Positions 1 to 7,258 of a stretch of 15,914 nucleotides of DNA are shown here, piece after piece. The notes under the pieces were generated by a model, which had not been told where the DNA came from, searched no databases, and was given only the letters and a program-made list of their open reading frames with translations. The stretch's first letter is position 1; each line of letters opens with the position of its first letter. Origin of the DNA: Gemmatimonadota bacterium (GTDB taxonomy: Bacteria; Gemmatimonadota; Gemmatimonadetes; Longimicrobiales; Longimicrobiaceae). The translations under genes and the position numbers were made by a program. The stretch spans positions 1 to 15,914 of the forward strand of contig JAHWJV010000027.1 in assembly GCA_019348265.1 (NCBI GenBank), read 5' to 3'.

Positions 1-268
1 CCCCCTGCGCCAACCGGAACCGGCACGCGATGCACCCGATCGGCTCAGCCCTCGCGGCGGTCCGGCCACGGCAGACCAGGACATTCCCGGACGAGTCGGG
101 CGACGTCGGCTCCTCCGCGGTGATCACCCGTCTGCGCGCGTGTCGTGAGGGGAGCCGTCGGGTAACCCGTGGGAGGAGAGCGCGGCCCCCCGCCGCGCCC
201 GAAGGCGCAGCGGCCGTCTCGACCGGTCGGGCACTCTCGGCGGGCGCCCGGGCCGTGGTGCCGGCGGC
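1..268. other. left-edge stretch without a supportable gene
   Basis: Open frames exist on both strands, but their translations are arginine/proline/alanine-rich products of high GC and match nothing I recognise. A plus-strand stop (TGA, 146-148) closes the frame that later becomes the IS66 tnpC fragment. A GGAGG-like string near 173-177 is not followed by a convincing start in that frame. This is probably degraded insertion-sequence or flanking DNA. I see no tRNA, terminator or tandem repeat in it. Confidence 0.4.
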
Positions 269-478
269 CGGCTGGCGCGGCGCGAGGCGGAGGCGCGCGC
301 CACCGGCGCCGAAGCCATGGTCGCGCATCTCAAGCTCCTGATCGCCAAGCTCAAGCATGACCGCTTCGGAGCCTCTTCCGAACGCGGCCGCAAGCTGCTC
401 GACCAGCTGGAGCTGCAGCTCGAGGAGCTGGAGGCCGTCGCCAGCCGCCTCCCTCCCTGTCCTAGTATTCTAGACTAG
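269..478 (+). pseudogene. tnpC: IS66-family transposase TnpC, N-terminal fragment
   Basis: In the frame whose only ATG is at 317, the translation reads LARREAEARATGAEAM, then VAHLKLLIAKLKHDRFGASS, then ERGRKLLDQLELQLEELEA. This is the characteristic N-terminal coiled-coil segment of IS66 TnpC (IAKLKRxxFGxxSER...LDQLELQLEELE). The family resemblance is recognised from knowledge, not searched. The homology ends near 445, and the frame stops at a TAG (476-478) inside the palindrome at 460-480. Normal TnpC is about 500 residues and has a zinc-binding segment and a DDE domain, all absent here. No tnpA or tnpB is seen upstream. The normal N-terminus is also unclear: the frame reads back to 149 without a usual start codon, so a frameshift or truncation lies there too. 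It abuts the truncated end of hemL, so a transposition or rearrangement scar is the simplest reading. Confidence 0.72.
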
Positions 479-480
479 GA
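460..480. repeat. CTAG-rich 7-bp palindrome at the IS66/hemL junction
   Basis: The arm TCCTAGT (460-466) is perfectly complementary to ACTAGGA (474-480), with a 7-nt spacer ATTCTAG. CTAG, normally scarce in bacterial DNA, occurs three times in 21 nt. The palindrome provides TAG stops on both strands: 476-478 for the plus-strand tnpC fragment and 470-472 (read on minus) for the hemL fragment. It could be the end of a mobile element, a resolved insertion footprint, or a joint between unrelated sequences. I cannot match it to a known terminal repeat. Confidence 0.6.
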
Positions 481-922
481 GCCGACGGCGGATCACGGTA
501 GCCGGGGCTATGAGCGACGATCTTTCTGACCTGCGGGCGATGACCGCCGACATCGTCGCCTCGGTCCCGCTGTTCACGAAGCGCAGGAGCTCCATCGACG
601 GAAAGAAATCGCGGACCAGCTCCGCCAGAAGGACCTCGGCGGCGGTAGGTGCGCCATAGGACGTCCCCAGCGCTGCCGCCTCGGTCACCGCCGCCACCAC
701 GGCCGGGTGCGCGTGTCCAAAGATCAGCGGGCCCCAGGAGAGGACGTAGTCGATGTACTCCCGTCCCTCCACGTCCCAAAGCCGCGCGCCGGCTCCACGC
801 GAGACGAAGAACGGGTCGCCGCCAACCCCGCGGAACGCACGAACGGGAGAATTGACGCCGCCCGGAGTGACCGCGGCGGCGCGCTTGAACCAGTCAGGGG
901 AGGTCTGAGGGACGTGGGGCAT
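470..922 (-). pseudogene. hemL: glutamate-1-semialdehyde 2,1-aminomutase, truncated
   Basis: HemL is a PLP enzyme that converts glutamate-1-semialdehyde to 5-aminolevulinate, the last step of the C5 route to tetrapyrroles. The first ~126 residues are typical: TPGGVNSPVRAF (19-30), YIDYVLSWGPLIFGHAHP (56-73), GTSYGAPT (86-93) and VNSGTEATMSA (116-126). After that, near position 545, the sequence loses all resemblance and the frame ends 24 residues later in the CTAG palindrome. A full enzyme is about 430 residues and has its PLP lysine near residue 270, so this piece lacks the cofactor lysine and cannot be active. The start ATG (920-922) lies only a few bases from a heptamer repeat and has no clear ribosome-binding site. 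hemL follows yajQ closely. It is a 5' gene fragment made by rearrangement, or the left end of a misjoined assembly. An intact copy would be expected elsewhere if the organism makes its own heme. Confidence 0.85.
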
Positions 923-926
923 TGGA

Positions 927-1053
927 AGTCGTCAGTCTTCAATCTTCAGTCTTCAGTCGTCAGTCTTCAGTCCACTTCCATCGTGAGTGGTGTAGCTGGG
1001 GTAATCGGTTCGAGGCCGTCGGGATGTCGACCTACGGCTGACGACTGGCGACT
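927..1053. repeat. heptamer (AGTCTTC-type) imperfect inverted repeat
   Basis: The left arm, 927-968, holds six tandem 7-nt units (AGTCGTC, AGTCTTC, AATCTTC, AGTCTTC, AGTCGTC, AGTCTTC) plus a partial unit to 973. The right arm, 1040-1053, carries two units in reverse complement (GACGACT, GGCGACT). The arms enclose about 66 nt. This lies between yajQ and hemL, and the yajQ reading frame terminates inside the left arm. The same unit occurs at 11813-11924. Period and unit sequences were read directly. A role as terminator or mobile palindrome is inferred. Confidence 0.8.
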
Positions 1054-1558
1054 TTTCACGACCGAAATTCCCATAGCTGAGCTCCAGCCCGAAGTCTTCC
1101 TTCTTCAGCATGGCGATTACCGCCTGAAGCTCGTCCACGGAGGGGGATTGGACGCGGACCTGATCGTCCTGAATCTGCGCCTGGACCTTTTTGAACCCGC
1201 CGTTCTTGATCGCTTTGACGATCTCCTTCCCCTTCTCCGTCGAGATGCCCTGCTGCAGGGTGACGACCTGTCTCGCCCTGCCGAGCGAGGCGAGCTCGAT
1301 CTTGCCGTAGTCGAGGTTCCGGATGGGCACGCCTCGCTTGATCAGCTTCGACTGCAGGATGTCGATGAGGGCGGTCAGCTTGTACTCGTCCTCGGAGACG
1401 AGGGTGAGCGTGCCTGCGTCCTTGTTGAACTCGATTTCCGCGGTGACGCCCTTGAAGTCGTAGCGCTGGTCGACCTCTTTGCGCGCCTGGTTCACCGCGT
1501 TGTCCACCTCCTGCAGATCGACGGAGGAGGTTATGTCGAAGGTCGCGTTTTTGGCCAT
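953..1558 (-). CDS. yajQ: YajQ family (UPF0234) nucleotide-binding protein, 3' end altered
   Basis: This is a small cytosolic protein of the YajQ/UPF0234 family. Members bind nucleic acids or nucleotides, and some bind cyclic di-GMP. Start ATG 1556-1558 gives MAKNATFDITSSVDLQEVDN, the family N-terminus. Other family blocks are QRYDFKG (36-42), KLIKRGVP, LQQGISTEKGKEIVKAIK and QVRVQSPSVDELQAVI, up to FGLELSYGNF near residue 164. Family proteins end there at about 160-165 residues. This frame instead runs on for about 37 residues of Ser/Arg-rich sequence encoded by the intergenic inverted repeat. One extra C after codon TTC would give Arg-Ser-TGA (stop at 1056-1058), the family's usual ending, so a one-base deletion or sequencing error is likely. 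No strong ribosome-binding site is visible. A weak -10 (TACATT, 1597-1602 on minus) is possible. Upstream lies the lolA terminator. Confidence 0.9.
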   Translation of the reverse strand: MAKNATFDITSSVDLQEVDNAVNQARKEVDQRYDFKGVTAEIEFNKDAGTLTLVSEDEYKLTALIDILQSKLIKRGVPIRNLDYGKIELASLGRARQVVTLQQGISTEKGKEIVKAIKNGGFKKVQAQIQDDQVRVQSPSVDELQAVIAMLKKEDFGLELSYGNFGREKSPVVSRRSTSRRPRTDYPSYTTHDGSGLKTDD

Positions 1559-1634
1559 GATTTGCCGTCCGGAGAGAGGTTGACGAATCCGGGCGGAATG
1601 TAGGGAGAGGCGGTCAGGCGGGGCAAGCAAAGGA

Positions 1635-1657
1635 GGGCGGACGCCGTGCGTCCGCCC
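1635..1657 (-). terminator. hairpin terminator after lolA
   Basis: A perfect 10-bp stem, GGGCGGACGC (1635-1644) and GCGTCCGCCC (1648-1657), has a 3-nt loop. On the minus strand it begins 7 nt after the lolA stop codon and is followed by TCCTTTGCTT, a modestly T-rich stretch. It fits an intrinsic terminator that separates lolA from yajQ, though the T-tract is weak. Confidence 0.7.
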
Positions 1658-1664
1658 CGTCGGG

Positions 1665-2540
1665 TTACTGCTGGAAGACCTGCGTTCCGGCGGGAGGCGT
1701 GAAGCTGAAGATCGCGTCGGGGATGGTGGCGTTTGGGCGAAGGTTCGAGAGCTCGATCCGCCGGACGGACTCGTTCTCCTCGGTGATCTCGAAGCGCCGC
1801 ACGAGGGCGTCTCTCGTATCGACCCAGATTCGCACCTTCCGGAAAGGAGACTGCCCCTTGGGGGTGAGCGTCAGCACGTTGGCCGGCCGGCCGCCCACCG
1901 ACTCCGTCCCGTTCAGCACGGCGTTGTAGCGAGCCGCGGAGTTGCTGAGAAACTGCTTCTGGAAATCGACCTGGTCACCGCCCGCTGCCATGGGGGTCTT
2001 GATGACCTGCTTCTTGTCCGTGCTCGGATAGTAGAGCCAGAGGTTCCGGCCGTCGGCGACGACGAGGTCACCTGCCGGGGCGGTGAACCGCATGCTGAAG
2101 CGTCCTGGCTGCCTCGCGTACATCCTGCCGCGGCTGCGCTGCGACGATCCGAGCAGCGGCACGCTCAGATCCTGGACGAAGTCCGCCTGGAAGGAGCGCA
2201 TCGCCGTGTTCGCCGCCTCGGCACGCCGCAGAATGGCCGCGGCGCTCGCCTGCGCGGCCGGGGCCTCCTCGGCTGTCTCGCGCTCGGCGGGCAGCGTCGG
2301 CTCCACGACGGGCGCGCTCTCCGGGGCCAGCGCGGGCGCGGGTGCTTCCGGGTACGCCTTCTCCGACCTCACGGCCGCCTCGACCAAGGGCCTCGCGGGC
2401 AGCACGCGCCGCGCCGGCACGGCCACCTTTGCCGGCTGCACCGCTTCGGCCTGGCGGACCGCCTCGCCGTCCGACCCGCTGCACGCAGCGAGACCCGCAG
2501 CCATAAACGCCGACAGAATCCTGATATACGATCGTTGCAT
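1665..2540 (-). CDS. lolA: LolA-like outer-membrane lipoprotein carrier, itself a predicted lipoprotein
   Basis: LolA shuttles lipoproteins across the periplasm from the LolCDE complex to the outer membrane. Start ATG 2538-2540 is chosen because GGAGAG lies just upstream and because it yields a signal sequence: MQRSYIRILSAFMAAGLAAC, with lipobox LAAC and lipidation cysteine at residue 20. Serine at +2 predicts outer-membrane sorting under the E. coli rule. Residues 21-100 are an Ala/Pro/Glu-rich linker. Residues 101-291 carry the LolA fold: LRRAEAANTAMRSFQADFVQ, then YARQPGRFSMRFTAPAGDLV, DGRNLWLYYP, and VRIWVDTRDALVRRFEI with the closing FSFTPPAGTQV. Typical LolA is soluble and about 200 residues, so the lipid anchor and linker are unusual (291 residues here). 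It could instead be a tethered LolA/LolB hybrid or another LolA-fold lipoprotein. It stands alone between two hairpins, downstream of ftsK. Confidence 0.85.
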   Translation of the reverse strand: MQRSYIRILSAFMAAGLAACSGSDGEAVRQAEAVQPAKVAVPARRVLPARPLVEAAVRSEKAYPEAPAPALAPESAPVVEPTLPAERETAEEAPAAQASAAAILRRAEAANTAMRSFQADFVQDLSVPLLGSSQRSRGRMYARQPGRFSMRFTAPAGDLVVADGRNLWLYYPSTDKKQVIKTPMAAGGDQVDFQKQFLSNSAARYNAVLNGTESVGGRPANVLTLTPKGQSPFRKVRIWVDTRDALVRRFEITEENESVRRIELSNLRPNATIPDAIFSFTPPAGTQVFQQ

Positions 2541-2610
2541 CTCGCTCTCCGGGGTGAATCGTTCCGCGGGTCGTACCCGTCCGCATCCCGGCCGTTCCCG
2601 ACCGGGAGCT

Positions 2611-2693
2611 GAGTGCAAGAGTACGAAGTGCGAAGGTGCGAAAGTAACGGCCTGCTTACTCTCGCACCTTTGCACTCTCGCACTCTCGCACTC
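2611..2693. repeat. octamer (GCGAGAGT-type) long inverted repeat between ftsK and lolA
   Basis: The left arm, 2611-2647, and the right arm, 2656-2693, are imperfectly complementary over about 37 nt, with an 8-nt loop CGGCCTGC. The right arm contains tandem GCACTCTC units with a period of 8. The outer end of the right arm overlaps the ftsK stop codon (2692-2694). On the minus strand it is a very long hairpin directly after ftsK, so it probably acts as that gene's terminator. Its tandem-unit construction matches the repeats at 927, 5092, 11813 and 13881. Confidence 0.8.
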
Positions 2694-5076
2694 AGTCGTC
2701 GGGGCAGAGCTGGTCGAGCTGAATCAGGTCGACCATGACGTCGCGCGGCTTGGAGCCGTCCGGCGGACCGAGGATTCCGGCGTGGTGGAGCTGATCGATG
2801 ATACGAGCGGCGCGGCCGTAGCCGATCCGAAGCCGCCGCTGCAGCAGCGACGTGGAGCCGCCCTGGTGCTGTACGCAGAGCTCGGCCGCCTCGCGGAAGA
2901 GCTTGTCGCGCTCGGCGACCGCTCCTTCATCCTCCTCCAGGTCGCCGCCGTCCGCCTCGCGGGCGCGCACCTCGTCGAGGATGTTGCGCTCGCTGGCGCC
3001 GCCGAGCTCCATCCCTCCGGCGAGCGCCTCCTCGCGGCGAATCCGAGCGCGCTCCCGGTACCAGCTCACCAGGTCCTCGGTCTCCTCGGTGGAGAGGAAT
3101 GCGCCCTGGACCCGCTGCGGATCGCTGGAGCCCGGCGGAAGGAAGAGCATGTCGCCGTTCCCGAGCAGGCTGTCGGCGCCGTTCTGGTCCAGGATGGTTC
3201 GCGAATCCACCTTGGACGAGACGCGGAAGGCGATCCGGCTCGGGAAGTTCGCCTTGATGAGCCCGGTGATCACGTTCACCGATGGGCGCTGCGTCGCCAG
3301 GATCAGATGGATGCCGATGGCGCGAGCCTTCTGCGCGAGCAGCGCCAGCGGCCGCTCGACGTCGCCCTGGACCGTCATCATCAGGTCCGCGAGCTCGTCG
3401 ATGATCAGGACCACGTACGGAAGCGCGCCCGCCTGGTAGATCCAGCGATCCGGGTCGCCCTCCTCGCCCACGGGGTCCGGCGTGCGCATCACGGCGCCGC
3501 TCTCGATTCGCTTGTTGAAGTCCTGCAGGTTGCGGACGCTGTTGGCGGAGAGCAGCGCGTACCGCCGCTCCATCTCGATCACGGCCCACTTCAGGACGCC
3601 GGCGGCGTCGTTGTTGTCGGTTACGACGGGGTGCCGAAGATGGGGGAGGTCGTTGTACATGCTCAGCTCCACCATCTTAGGATCCACCATCAGGAGCCGA
3701 AGCGTGCGCGGCGAATGACGGTAGACGAGCGACGTGATGATGGTGTTGATGCAGACCGACTTCCCCGACCCGGTGGCGCCGGCGATCAGCAGGTGGGGCA
3801 TCCGGGCCAGGTCCGCGACGTACGGGCGCCCGGCGATGTCCTTGCCGAGCGCGAGCGGAAGCTCCGCCTTGCTGCTGCGGAAGGCGGGCGACTCCAGCAC
3901 CTCCCGGAAGTAGACCATTTCCGGCTGAGGGTTCGGCACCTCCACTCCCACCGCTCCCTTACCCGGGATCGGCGCGACGATGCGGATGGACGGCGCCTTC
4001 AGGGCGAGGGCCAGGTCCGCGTCGAGGTTCGCGATGCGCGAGACTTTGACTCCAGGGGCCGGGCTGACCTCGAACTGCGTCACCACCGGGCCGGTAGTCA
4101 TCCCCACGATCTCACCGGCGATCTTGAACGTTGCGAGCTTGTCGATCAGCACCTGTCCGAGGCCGTCCAGCGCCCGCTTGTTCTGCAGCTCGTCTTTCGG
4201 AGGTGGGGCGGTCAGCAGCGAGGTAGCTGGCAGATCAGGCGCTTCCGGCTGCCCCGTGTCCGCCCCCACCACCTCGTGGATCGGATCCTTCGGCTTCACC
4301 CGCGCCGCCCTGCGGGCGCGCGGAGCGGCGGCCGGGGCGGCGGCGAGCGGGGCGTCGGGCACCGTCTCGAACGGATCGAGCTCCAGCTCCGAATCGTCGT
4401 CCTCCCACGGATCGTGGGCCTCCCCGTCACGCCCGCCCGCCGGCTCCCAATCGAGCGCCACGGTCTCGCCCACATCCGCAGCGCGGCGCGGGATCAATGC
4501 GATCAGCGAGGTAGCGGCTCGCCGGGAGTGCACCCATGCCGCGAGCCCGCCGCCCAGCATGGATCGCAGCGGGTTCCAGCCGATGGTGACTACGCAGACG
4601 GCGGCGAAGACGAAGGTGAGCAGGAGCCCGGCACCGAGCCATCCGAACACCTGCGCCAGCGGCTCACCCGCGCCTCCGGCGAGGCGTCCGATCCCGGCGG
4701 GGATGCCGCCGGCAGGTCGGCTGAACGCGTACCAGCCCATCGGGATCAGCAGCAGCGCGCCTGCCAGAAAGCCGGTGAGGCGGAGTGCGGTGGACCGATC
4801 GAAGCGCTCGAGAACGAAGCCCGCCCATACGGCGGGAAACAGCGGGAGCAGTAGTCCCAGCACCCCGAACAGGCGCCAGGTTGCCTGCGAAACGTACCGC
4901 CCGACCACGCCGATCACGTTGCCGGTCGGGAAGAGACGCAATCCCACACCGCCGAACCAGGCCGGTGGGACGAAGCTGAGCGTCAGGAGCACGGCCAGTC
5001 CGAGCAGTGCGAGCGCCCACAGCTCGCGCTGTAGTCGATCGTCGGCGGCGGTAGCGGTGGCGGAGGTTTTCGGCAT
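2692..5076 (-). CDS. ftsK: DNA translocase FtsK/SpoIIIE
   Basis: FtsK is a septal ATP-driven DNA pump that clears chromosome termini during division. The protein has 794 residues. The N-terminal part has about four membrane segments (roughly 18-38, 63-88, 98-116, 143-165), followed by an acidic/Pro-Ala linker (about 200-290). The alpha domain follows at about 300-400. The RecA-like motor carries Walker A GATGSGKS (433-440), Walker B VVLIIDELADLM (555-566) and the LILATQRPSVNVITGLIKAN block (591-610). The C-terminal winged-helix gamma domain (about 725-790) includes SLLQRRLRIGYGRAARIIDQ (743-762). In this family the gamma domain reads polar KOPS-type sequences. Start ATG 5074-5076 gives a membrane segment at the expected distance, though no clear ribosome-binding site precedes it. 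It is a full-length but short-linker form. A hairpin separates it from comB upstream, and the octamer repeat ends it. Confidence 0.97.
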   Translation of the reverse strand: MPKTSATATAADDRLQRELWALALLGLAVLLTLSFVPPAWFGGVGLRLFPTGNVIGVVGRYVSQATWRLFGVLGLLLPLFPAVWAGFVLERFDRSTALRLTGFLAGALLLIPMGWYAFSRPAGGIPAGIGRLAGGAGEPLAQVFGWLGAGLLLTFVFAAVCVVTIGWNPLRSMLGGGLAAWVHSRRAATSLIALIPRRAADVGETVALDWEPAGGRDGEAHDPWEDDDSELELDPFETVPDAPLAAAPAAAPRARRAARVKPKDPIHEVVGADTGQPEAPDLPATSLLTAPPPKDELQNKRALDGLGQVLIDKLATFKIAGEIVGMTTGPVVTQFEVSPAPGVKVSRIANLDADLALALKAPSIRIVAPIPGKGAVGVEVPNPQPEMVYFREVLESPAFRSSKAELPLALGKDIAGRPYVADLARMPHLLIAGATGSGKSVCINTIITSLVYRHSPRTLRLLMVDPKMVELSMYNDLPHLRHPVVTDNNDAAGVLKWAVIEMERRYALLSANSVRNLQDFNKRIESGAVMRTPDPVGEEGDPDRWIYQAGALPYVVLIIDELADLMMTVQGDVERPLALLAQKARAIGIHLILATQRPSVNVITGLIKANFPSRIAFRVSSKVDSRTILDQNGADSLLGNGDMLFLPPGSSDPQRVQGAFLSTEETEDLVSWYRERARIRREEALAGGMELGGASERNILDEVRAREADGGDLEEDEGAVAERDKLFREAAELCVQHQGGSTSLLQRRLRIGYGRAARIIDQLHHAGILGPPDGSKPRDVMVDLIQLDQLCPDD

Positions 5077-5091
5077 CGGAACTACGGGGGA

Positions 5092-5157
5092 GGGAGCAGG
5101 GAACAGGGAAGAGGGAACAGCGGGAGATGGCGGCGATCGGCCATGGCTGTTCCCTTT
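5092..5157. repeat. heptamer (GGGAACA-type) inverted repeat between comB and ftsK
   Basis: Four tandem 7-nt units, GGGAGCA, GGGAACA, GGGAAGA and GGGAACA, span 5092-5119. The last unit plus GC (GGGAACAGC, 5113-5121) pairs perfectly with GCTGTTCCC (5146-5154), and weak pairing extends a few more bases. An inner ATGGC/GCCAT stem (5127-5131, 5140-5144) makes a compound hairpin. It starts 17 nt after the comB stop on the minus strand and ends near the ftsK start, so it may terminate the upstream operon. Confidence 0.78.
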
Positions 5158-5174
5158 CGCCCGCGCCCTAGAGC

Positions 5175-5909
5175 CTAGCTGGCCGGGACCTGCGAGAGGG
5201 TGATGTTTCGCTCGTGCAGGACGGGGAGAACGTTCAATGTATCCGTTTTTGCGCAGAAATCCAGATCCGACTCGTGCCCGGTCGCGAGGAGGGCGCGACC
5301 GGATTCGCTGTTCCGGAAGGTCGCCGTATTCGAGCCGAACTCGCGGGCCAGCGCGACCGCCGCGAGCGCCGCATCGTTCAGCACCCAGTTGCCCGGGCGT
5401 TCTTCCATCAGGCGGGTAGCCATGGCGCCTGCCGCGACGGCGTCCTCGACGGCGAAGTGGCGGTCGCGGCCCGAGCAGAGGATGACGGGGTCTCCGCCGG
5501 AGCGGACGAGCTCGGCGACCACGGCCCCCATGTTCAGCATCGATCCCACGACGACGCGTGCGGCACCGCCCGTCATCGACAATGCGGCCGTCCCGTTGGT
5601 CGTCGTCATCACGAGAATTTTCCCCGCCACCCTCTCGCGCGTGAACTCATGGGGCGAGTTGCCGAGGTCGAAGCCCTCGATCGGGAGGCACTTCCGCTCG
5701 CCGCAGAGCAGGACCTCGTCCCGCCCGAAGGTGTTGGCGAGACGGAGCGCTTCCTCGATGGAGGAGACGGGATAGATGGCCCTGGCGCCATTGTTGAGCG
5801 CGTGCGTGATGGTGGTGGTGGCTCGAAGGATGTCGAGCACCACGACCGTGCGCTCCGCGATCTCCCCGGGCACGACCTCTCCCGGGGTGAGATATATGTC
5901 CAATCGCAT
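5175..5909 (-). CDS. comB: 2-phosphosulfolactate phosphatase family protein (ComB)
   Basis: ComB removes phosphate from (R)-2-phospho-3-sulfolactate, a step first described in coenzyme M synthesis. Bacterial homologues are common and their role is less certain. The 244 residues match the usual family length. Family blocks visible are VVLDILRATTTITHAL (23-38), GERKCLPIEGFDLGNSP (70-86, with the DLGNSP loop), TTTNGTAAL (102-110) and ILCSGRDRHFAVEDAVAAGA. Start ATG 5907-5909 lies 14 nt after the accC stop, so it is probably the last gene of the operon. No clear ribosome-binding site is visible. No comA, comC or sulfolactate dehydrogenase gene is present nearby, so a CoM pathway is not supported by context. 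A housekeeping or sulfonate-related phosphatase is equally possible. Confidence 0.88.
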   Translation of the reverse strand: MRLDIYLTPGEVVPGEIAERTVVVLDILRATTTITHALNNGARAIYPVSSIEEALRLANTFGRDEVLLCGERKCLPIEGFDLGNSPHEFTRERVAGKILVMTTTNGTAALSMTGGAARVVVGSMLNMGAVVAELVRSGGDPVILCSGRDRHFAVEDAVAAGAMATRLMEERPGNWVLNDAALAAVALAREFGSNTATFRNSESGRALLATGHESDLDFCAKTDTLNVLPVLHERNITLSQVPAS

Positions 5910-5923
5910 TCGTTATCGATGCT

Positions 5924-7258
5924 CTAGAAGACCATGCGCTCCAGGAACTTCGTGTCGACCTCGCCGGAGATGAAATCCGGGTGGTCGAGCACCTGCGTCA
6001 GGAACGGAATGGTCGTGTGGACGCCTTCGAGCATGAACCAGGCGAGCGCGTTGCGCATCCGGGCGAGCGCCTCGTCTCGCGTGGAGCCGTGAACGATCAC
6101 CTTGGCGAGCAGCGAGTCGTAGAAGGGCGGTACGCGATACCCGGCGTAGACGTGGGTATCGAGCCGCACTCCCGGTCCCCCGGGCGGGTGGAAGGTGAGG
6201 ATCGTGCCGGGCGATGGGGCGAAATTCCGCGCTGGATCCTCCGCGTTGATCCGGCATTCGATGGCATGCCCACGGAACTCGACCGGATCGGCGACGGAGA
6301 TGGGAAGGCCCGCGGCGGCGCGGATCTGCTCCTTCACGAGGTCGTACCCGGTGATCATCTCCGTCACGGGATGCTCGACCTGGATCCGGGTGTTCATCTC
6401 CATGAAATAGAAGGAGCCGTCCTCGTCGAGCAGGAACTCGATGGTTCCCGCTCCTACGTAGTCGATGGCCTTGGCCCCGCGGACGGCGGCGTCGCCCATG
6501 CGGGCGCGCAGGTCGGCGGTGAGGGCGGGCGACGGCGCCTCCTCGATGAGCTTCTGGTGGCGCCGCTGAATGGAGCAGTCGCGCTCGCCCAGGTGCACCA
6601 CCCGGCCGTGATGGTCGCCCAGGATCTGGAACTCGATGTGCCGAGGCCGGGCGAGGTACTTCTCGATGTAGACGCTATCGTCACCGAAGGAAGCGGCGGC
6701 TTCGTTGCGCGCCATCGTGTACTGGTTGGTGAACTCCTCCTCGTCCGCGGCCACGCGCATCCCCTTACCGCCCCCTCCCGCGGCCGCCTTGATGAGCACC
6801 GGGAAGCCGATCTCGCGCGCCGCGGCGAGCGCCTCTTCCGGATCGCCGAGGATGTCGGTCCCCGGCACGATCGGGACGCCGACCTCCATCATCGTCCGAC
6901 GCGCCGCCGCCTTGTCTCCCATCTGGCGGATCTGCTGCGGCGTAGGACCGATGAAGGTGAGCTCGCTGCGCTCGCAGATTTCGGAGAATTCCGCGTTCTC
7001 GGCGAGAAAGCCGTACCCCGGGTGAATCGCATCGGCGCCGGTGATCTCGGCGGCGGCGATGATCCGTGGAATGTTCAAGTAGCTCTCGCGAGCGGAAGCC
7101 GGCCCGATGCATACCTCCTCGTCCGCGAAGCGGACGTGGAGCGACTCGCGGTCCGCCTCGGAAAAGACCGCGACCGTGCGGATGCCGAGCTCCTTGCACG
7201 CGCGGATAACGCGGAGAGCGATCTCGCCGCGGTTGGCGATCAGAACCTTCCGGAACAT
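5924..7258 (-). CDS. accC: acetyl-CoA carboxylase, biotin carboxylase subunit
   Basis: AccC carboxylates biotin on AccB using ATP and bicarbonate, the first half of malonyl-CoA formation for fatty-acid synthesis. The 444-residue protein is standard length. Landmarks are MFRKVLIANRGEIALRVIRA at the N-terminus, HPGYGFLAENAEF (79-91), the ATP-grasp glycine loop AAAGGGGKGM (158-167), RDCSIQRRHQKLIEE (226-240) and the metal/active-site strand FMEMNTRIQVEHPVTE (285-300). Start ATG 7256-7258 shares its A with the pilT stop (TAATG), and GGGAGG sits 8 nt upstream inside pilT, so translation is coupled to pilT. An open frame continues upstream of this ATG to 8227 but is only an out-of-frame reading of pilT. 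comB follows after 14 nt. The carboxyltransferase genes accA and accD are not in this window. Confidence 0.97.
   Translation of the reverse strand: MFRKVLIANRGEIALRVIRACKELGIRTVAVFSEADRESLHVRFADEEVCIGPASARESYLNIPRIIAAAEITGADAIHPGYGFLAENAEFSEICERSELTFIGPTPQQIRQMGDKAAARRTMMEVGVPIVPGTDILGDPEEALAAAREIGFPVLIKAAAGGGGKGMRVAADEEEFTNQYTMARNEAAASFGDDSVYIEKYLARPRHIEFQILGDHHGRVVHLGERDCSIQRRHQKLIEEAPSPALTADLRARMGDAAVRGAKAIDYVGAGTIEFLLDEDGSFYFMEMNTRIQVEHPVTEMITGYDLVKEQIRAAAGLPISVADPVEFRGHAIECRINAEDPARNFAPSPGTILTFHPPGGPGVRLDTHVYAGYRVPPFYDSLLAKVIVHGSTRDEALARMRNALAWFMLEGVHTTIPFLTQVLDHPDFISGEVDTKFLERMVF

Noticed and set aside
927..973. CRISPR array
   Set aside because: Units are 7 nt with no spacers, and no cas genes are present.
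2083..4854. 923-codon open frame on the plus strand
   Set aside because: It is antisense to lolA and ftsK, its translation is Arg/His/Asp-rich with no motif, and the minus-strand genes are unambiguous. Long antisense frames are normal at this GC.
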